Source: Tachypleus tridentatus
Lineage: Eukaryota; Arthropoda; Merostomata; Xiphosura; Limulidae
Assembly: GCF_004210375.1 (NCBI RefSeq)
Contig: NC_134830.1
Location: forward strand, 1-64,000
DNA: 64,000 nucleotides
Direction: 5' to 3'
Shown here: piece by piece, positions 58,966-64,000 of the stretch
Layout of the letters: the number at the start of each line of letters is the position of its first letter
Numbering within the stretch: position 1 is the first letter of the stretch
The notes under the pieces: model-generated
What the model was told of the DNA's origin: nothing
The model's input: only the letters and a program-made list of their open reading frames with translations
Database searches by the model: none
Translations under genes and position numbers: made by a program

Positions 58966-59249
58966 AATGATTAAACTTGATGTTTTATTATTGCTCAGTT
59001 ATTCATTTTTTCCATATAACCTAAAACTTCAAATAACCACATTTTCAACTTCTCAGTGCGGAGAGACTTTTGGACTTTTCCAAATTGTCTCCTTTATATA
59101 ACTTTTCAATATCAGATAGTTTTACATCTCTTTGGAAAGAAAGAAGAGCGCAAAATGTTCTACGTTAGGCACATGAACACAAAACATTACTTTTATGTTT
59201 CCATGTTGAAACTGGAAAACATTGATTTTTCCGAGATGGAAACTTAAAA

Positions 59250-59515
59250 AAACATGACAGACAATATTATATATTTAGTAACATGACAGACAATATTATA
59301 TTTTAGATACATGACAGACAATATTATATATTTTAGTAACATGACAGACAATATTATATATTTTAGTAACATGACAGACAATATTATATATTCAGTAACA
59401 TGACAGACAATATTATATTTTAGTTACATGACAGACAATATTATATTTTTAGTAACATGACAGACAATATTATATATTTTAGTAACATGACAGACAATAT
59501 TATATTTTAGTAACA
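59250..59515. repeat. ~30-bp minisatellite, about nine units
   Basis: ACATGACAGACAATATTATA followed by TATTTTAGTA, with small length variation in the TA-rich end. Confidence 0.95.
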
Positions 59516-59540
59516 TGCAGTGAAAGAATAACAAAATATG

Positions 59541-59808
59541 TTTATTTGAATTTCGCACAAAGCTTCTCGAGGGCTATCTGCGCTAGCCATCCCTAATTTA
59601 GCAGTGTAAGACTAGAGAGAAGGCAGCTAGTCATCACCACTCACCGCCAACTCTTGTGCTACTCTTTAACAAACGAATAGTAGAATTGGTCGTTTCTTTA
59701 TAACGCTCCCACGGCTGAAAGGGGGAGCATGTTTGGTCTGACGAGGATTCGAACCCACGACACTCGGATTGCGAGTCGAGTGCTTTAACCGCCTGGCCAT
59801 GCCCGGCC
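59541..59808 (-). repeat. SINE family A copy
   Basis: Reverse copy from TGAATTTCGCACAAAGC to GGCCATGCCCGGCC. It lies just right of the minisatellite. Confidence 0.9.
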
Positions 59809-60230
59809 GACAAGAAAACATATTAAGCATTCAACGTTGCTCGGGAAACCTGGCACGAAACGAAATAAATGGCAAAGAAGACAGCTCTTTTTGTACTTCC
59901 ACGAGTTAAACATCTCCCCGAAAACAGTAGGAAAGTAACTCCAGATAGTGAATTTAACCAGAGCTGCAAAAATAGAGTGACTACTTCTTGATTTCGTCTT
60001 GATCGATAAACCTGACATCTGTTAAACTAGATCGAGAAGAAAGTTTCTCGTGATATCTATATATGTCGACATTTTGTGTCTCGCAAATAACAAAAACGTG
60101 TACAAATAAAAAATAAATTTCGATAGTATCTTGAAGAAATCTTTCGCAGCTGTGAAATTACAACATGGACTTAGGTCCTAGAAGTGTCCATACGTGGAAG
60201 GTCTTAGTTTCTAATTCACCTATGGAAAAA
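59809..60230. other. No gene recognised
   Basis: Unique-looking sequence between two SINEs. A 77-residue minus-strand ORF here has no known motif. Confidence 0.45.
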
Positions 60231-60241
60231 ATTTCAGAGTG

Positions 60242-60519
60242 TTTCTTTGTTTGTTTTCGAATTTCGCGCAAAGCTACACGAAGGCTATCTGCGCTAGCTG
60301 TCCCTAATTTAGAAGTGTAAAACTAGAGGGAAGGCAGCTAGTTATTACCACCCACCGGCAACTCTTGGGCTACTCTTTTACCAACGAATAGTGGGGCTGA
60401 CCGTCACATTATAACGCCCCCACGGCTGAAAGGGCGAGGATGTTTGGTTGACGGGGATTCGAACTCGCGACCCTCGGATTACGATTCGAGTGTCTTTAAC
60501 CACCTGGCCATGCTGGGCC
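60242..60519 (-). repeat. SINE family A copy with 11-bp TSD
   Basis: Reverse copy from TTTCTTTGTTTGTTTTCG to GGCCATGCTGGGCC. Perfect TSD ATTTCAGAGTG at 60231-60241 and 60520-60530. Confidence 0.93.
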
Positions 60520-60786
60520 ATTTCAGAGTGACTGTGGGACCTCATTTGCAATATGTTATCTCTAAAATATAAATTCATTCTTACCACATGAACTCATATT
60601 AAATATTTGTTGGCAATTAGGGCAATCTAACTGTGGGGGTTGACCATGGGATATGGTTATAACTCTCGTTATAATCGAATTATAAAGCAACTCAAAACGT
60701 CCTCGTGTTTTGTGTTTGTAATTTTCTTCAATGTTGTAATGTAATTAGTTTTAATTTTTCGGTTAAGGTCTTTATTTATAACCCAT

Positions 60787-60905
60787 TCACAGTGACACAA
60801 CGGCACATCAGCGGACTTATACTGCTAAAAACTGGATTTCGATATCCGTTGTGGGCAGAGCATAGATAGCCCCTTTGTGTAGCTTTGTGCTTAACATAAA
60901 ATAAA
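60787..60905 (+). repeat. SINE family C copy
   Basis: CAGTGACACAACGGCACATC head, TTTCGATATCCGTTGTGGGC, AGATAGCCCCTTTGTGTAGC tail. Confidence 0.83.
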
Positions 60906-61239
60906 CAAATCTTTACTTATCGTAGCGTGAAAGATTAGGTTTTGTTTATCCTTCTGAGAATACCTGGTACTCCTTTGCTGTAGACCACTGAAGTATGCAT
61001 GATAATTAATAAGTTACAACATGCAGATGTATACATGTTGATCTTTAGACATGTCTTACGTAGGCCTTTGTATTCACCAAATTTAGTGCGCCAGCAAGGA
61101 CAGTGAGCTGAGTGTATGTTTTGTGAAGAGCAATCCTCGCTTTATGAAACATATGTATCACGTCCAATACGTGAGAAAAGTAAAATAATTTATAAAGACT
61201 CTTAAGATTACCGACAAATTGGACAATACACCTTAGTTT

Positions 61240-61478
61240 GGTTTGTTTTGTTTTAAATTTTGCGCAAAGCTACACGAGAGCTATCTGCACTAGCCGTCCG
61301 TAATTTAGAAGTGTGAGACTAAAGGGAAGGCAGCTAGTCATCACCACCCATCGTCAACTCTTGGGCTACTCTTCTACCAACGAATAGTGGGATTGACCGT
61401 CACATTTTGACGCCTTCACGACTGAAAGGGCGAGTATGTTTGGTGTGACGGGGATCACACCCGCAACCCTTAATTTCG
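61240..61478 (-). repeat. SINE family A copy, head-truncated
   Basis: AAATTTTGCGCAAAGCTACA tail and full core. It stops within the B-box region (GGGGATCACACCCGCAACCC). Confidence 0.85.
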
Positions 61479-61575
61479 AATAATAGCTAATATAATTTTT
61501 ATTGCCAAGTAGTTTAAAGGCTGGGACATAGCAACTGATAAAATATTTATTTCTTATTTTTTATTGGACTCTTAA

Positions 61576-61690
61576 CGCTCCCCGTTAGTACAGCGGTAAG
61601 TCTGCGTATTTACAGCGCTAAAATCAGGGGTTCGATTCCCTTGGTGGACTCCTCAGATAGCTCCATGTGACTTTGCTATAAGAGAAGTAC
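61576..61690 (+). repeat. SINE family B copy
   Basis: GTTAGTACAGCGGTAAGTCT head, GGTTCGATTCCCTTGGTGGA B box, CATGTGACTTTGCTATAAGA tail. Confidence 0.87.
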
Positions 61691-62508
61691 AAAGACTGCT
61701 GATACCTTCATTTCTCGATTCCTATATTTTAACATGAATTTCAAGTTATAAAGTAAACCTTGGAAAGGTAAGTTTGTGTGAATATATTGTTTTTTGTGTA
61801 TTTACTGGTGTTAAATAATATGACGTATTTATTCATAAAACGCGTCTTCCACATGAAATGTGTGATGTTCGTTTTTACCGCACGCCTAAGCTTTCGGAAC
61901 AGAATAAGTAAATAGGCATTTAATGGAGAGATAAAAGAACAGCATATGAAGTAACAGATTACAATATCAAATATATTTAACTTTCTTTTACTTAAGAGAA
62001 ATGCGTTATACAAGTAGACGTTTGAAATGTATAAATTTACATGGAAAACGTTTTCCGGTGAATAACAACTGTGATTAATATTTTCTATGTAGAATACTGG
62101 AGCGTTTCGTCTTTCATACTCCACTACCGATACAGATCTTTAAGTAAGTATTCTGGAGCTATGAATGAATTGTTGTTTTTTATCGTCATGTCCATCGTCT
62201 TCTCTCAAATTTAAACAATTTCTCGTGAAACTGACATTACCATTTGTATGGAACCAAATTATTCTTTGAATGCGTAGTTGAAAACGCGACAGGAGTAAAA
62301 CCGTAAGATACTTAGTGTGACAGTGCATACTGTTCTCAGAAACAAATGTAACGTAAATTACACAGACGTGCAATGGGTTTATTGTTTTGAAATGTTTACA
62401 TATTACCGAGTAATTCATGTAAAACTGAATCCGAAACTGAAGTGCATTCTTCCTCATAAAGTACAGATTTTTCACAACACTTGATATGTGCTATTAAATA
62501 AGTGAATC
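61691..62508. other. No confident gene
   Basis: AT-rich. Two minus-strand ORFs (61741-62124, 62140-62475) have no known domain or splice support. Confidence 0.4.
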
Positions 62509-62785
62509 GTACCCGGCATGGCCAGGTGGGTTAAGGCGTTCGACTCGTAATCCGAGGGTCGCGGGTTCAAATCCCCGTCGCACCAAACATGCTCGCCCTT
62601 TCAGTCGTGGGGGGTTTTATAATATGACGTTCAATCCCACTATTTGTCAGTAAAAGAGTAGCGCAAGGGTTGGTGATGGGTGGTGATAACTAGATGCCTT
62701 CCCTTTAGTCTTACACTGCTAAATTAGGGACGGTTAGTGCAGATAGCCCTCGTGTAGCTTCGCGCGAAATTAATAAAAGAAACAC
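62509..62785 (+). repeat. SINE family A copy with 9-bp TSD
   Basis: ACCCGGCATGGCCAGGTGGG head, GGGTTCAAATCCCCGTCGC, CGCGCGAAATTAATAAAAG tail. TSD AAGTGAATC at 62500-62508 and 62786-62794. Confidence 0.92.
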
Positions 62786-62794
62786 AAGTGAATC

Positions 62795-63289
62795 ATTCTG
62801 ACTGAAATTGGATCAAATTTTGATATATTTAAAATGTTGACAACCACTTGCTATAGATTTCTCTAGACCAATCGCAACGTTAGAGCCTTATCTATCGTCT
62901 TAGAATGCAAACATAACAATAAAATGTTTATTGTGGTAAAAGAAATAATAACTTGATCTAAGTAAAAGTTTTTTCCTTCCTGACTTATAAACAACCCTTA
63001 CATAATAGCTGAGCTATGAAAAATCTAGTAGTATAACCAAAACAGCTCTTGTGATGTTTGAGTTCGCAGATCCGTGTGATACGTACTCCAGTTGCTGCTT
63101 TACATGTAGTTTGACGTCATATGTCCTTCCGTAATGACGAGAAAACCCACTTGTAGAGAAAATTACACATTTAAAAACAGCTGGTATGGATAGAGAAATC
63201 ACTATATAGAGGAGCGAACAACGTTTCGACCTTCTTCATTAAATATGTAAGTAATGTAAATAATAATGTGTCCAGTCTCTGAACTTTTG
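62795..63289. other. No gene recognised
   Basis: AT-rich flank of the terminal minisatellite. Confidence 0.5.
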
Positions 63290-64000
63290 TGACCGCTATA
63301 TCGTAACTAGTGATATCATAAATATAACTTTATCGTAACTCGTGATATCATAAATATAACTTTATCGTAACTCGTGATATCACAAATATAACTTTATCGT
63401 AACTAGTGATATCACAAATGTAACTTAATCGTAACTCGTGATATCACAAATGTAACTTTTCTCGTAACAAGTGATATCACAAATGTAACTTTTGTCGTAA
63501 CTAGTGATATCACAAATGCAACTTTTGTCGTAACTAGTGATATCACAAATGTAAATTTATCGTAACTGGTGATATCACTAATGTAACGTTATCGTAACTA
63601 GTGATATCACAAATGTAACTTTATCGTAACTCGTGATATCACAAATGTAACTTTTCTCGTAACAAGTGATATCACAAATGTAACTTTTGTCGTAACTAGT
63701 GATATCACAAATGCAACTTTTGTCGTAACTAGTGATATCACAAATGTAAATTTATCGTAACTGGTGATATCACTAATGTAACGTTATCGTAACTAGTGAT
63801 ATCACAAATGTAACTTTATAGTAACTAGTGATATCACAAATGTAAATTTATCGTAACTGGTGATATCATAAATATAACTTTATCGTAACTCGTGATATCA
63901 TAAATATAACTTTATCGTAACTCGTGATATCACAAATATAACTTTATCGTAACTCGTGATATCACAAATGTAACTTTTCTCGTAACAAGTGATATCACAA
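63290..64000. repeat. 32-33-bp palindrome-bearing minisatellite, continues past window end
   Basis: About 22 units of ATCGTAACTAGTGATATCAC followed by AAATGTAACTTT. Each unit holds the perfect palindrome GTGATATCAC. A six-unit block (195 bp) is repeated: the CTCGTAACAA variant falls at 63461 and 63656. Confidence 0.95.

Noticed and set aside
61741-62475. Two minus-strand ORFs of 127 and 111 residues
   Set aside because: Low-complexity, AT-driven composition without a domain. Lengths like this arise by chance in this base composition.
10128-62785. tRNA-like stretches with good B boxes as functional tRNA genes
   Set aside because: Nearly all continue into the same SINE core and tail, have imperfect anticodon stems, and many carry insertion-site duplications.

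Overview
This is an AT-rich stretch of an animal genome with long introns, dense SINE insertions, DNA-transposon relics and several tandem-repeat arrays. It shows no bacterial-style gene packing. Horseshoe crab (Xiphosura) or another chelicerate is my best guess, because I recall the dominant tRNA-derived SINE from such genomes. That guess rests on memory, not on a search.

The one cellular gene I can support is on the minus strand, with eight exons between 16,390 and 7,520. It was assembled by hand from splice sites, reading phase and protein motifs, because no exon stands out as a long ORF. It encodes an ADAMTS-like secreted matrix protein, closest in layout to vertebrate ADAMTSL1/ADAMTSL3. 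Its order is TSR1, a cysteine-rich domain, then TSR2 to TSR6 and onward. The ADAMTS spacer domain is missing between the cysteine-rich module and TSR2. Splice phases match across all seven introns. Three or more one- or two-base shifts sit inside exons, two of them at a homopolymer or dinucleotide run, which suggests consensus errors rather than a dead gene. The first (signal peptide) and last exons are not identified. A possible upstream exon lies at 21,509-21,601.

Layout: 1-5,400 holds an unclassified block, a hAT relic (2.2-2.5 kb), SINEs and a mariner-type MITE. 5,400-16,400 is the ADAMTSL locus, with SINEs, a small mariner and a non-autonomous hAT in its introns. 17.9-20.5 kb is a 40-bp minisatellite. 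20.5-33 kb is unique sequence with scattered SINEs and small repeats. 33.4-41.5 kb is a large 37-bp satellite with higher-order structure. 41.5-49.8 kb holds SINEs and small tandem repeats. 49,880-53,617 is a hAT transposon with TIRs, an 8-bp target duplication and a decayed transposase gene. 54-63 kb is a SINE-rich tract, and 63.3 kb to the window end is a 32-33-bp palindrome-bearing minisatellite.

Three SINE families (called A, B and C here) have different tRNA-like heads but share a tail containing AGATAGCCC followed by GCTTTG. Many copies are flanked by clear target-site duplications. I saw no CRISPR, operon or defence-system-like structure. The points most worth following up are the hidden ADAMTSL gene with its missing spacer, the hAT element, the SINE tail-sharing, and the satellite evolution.
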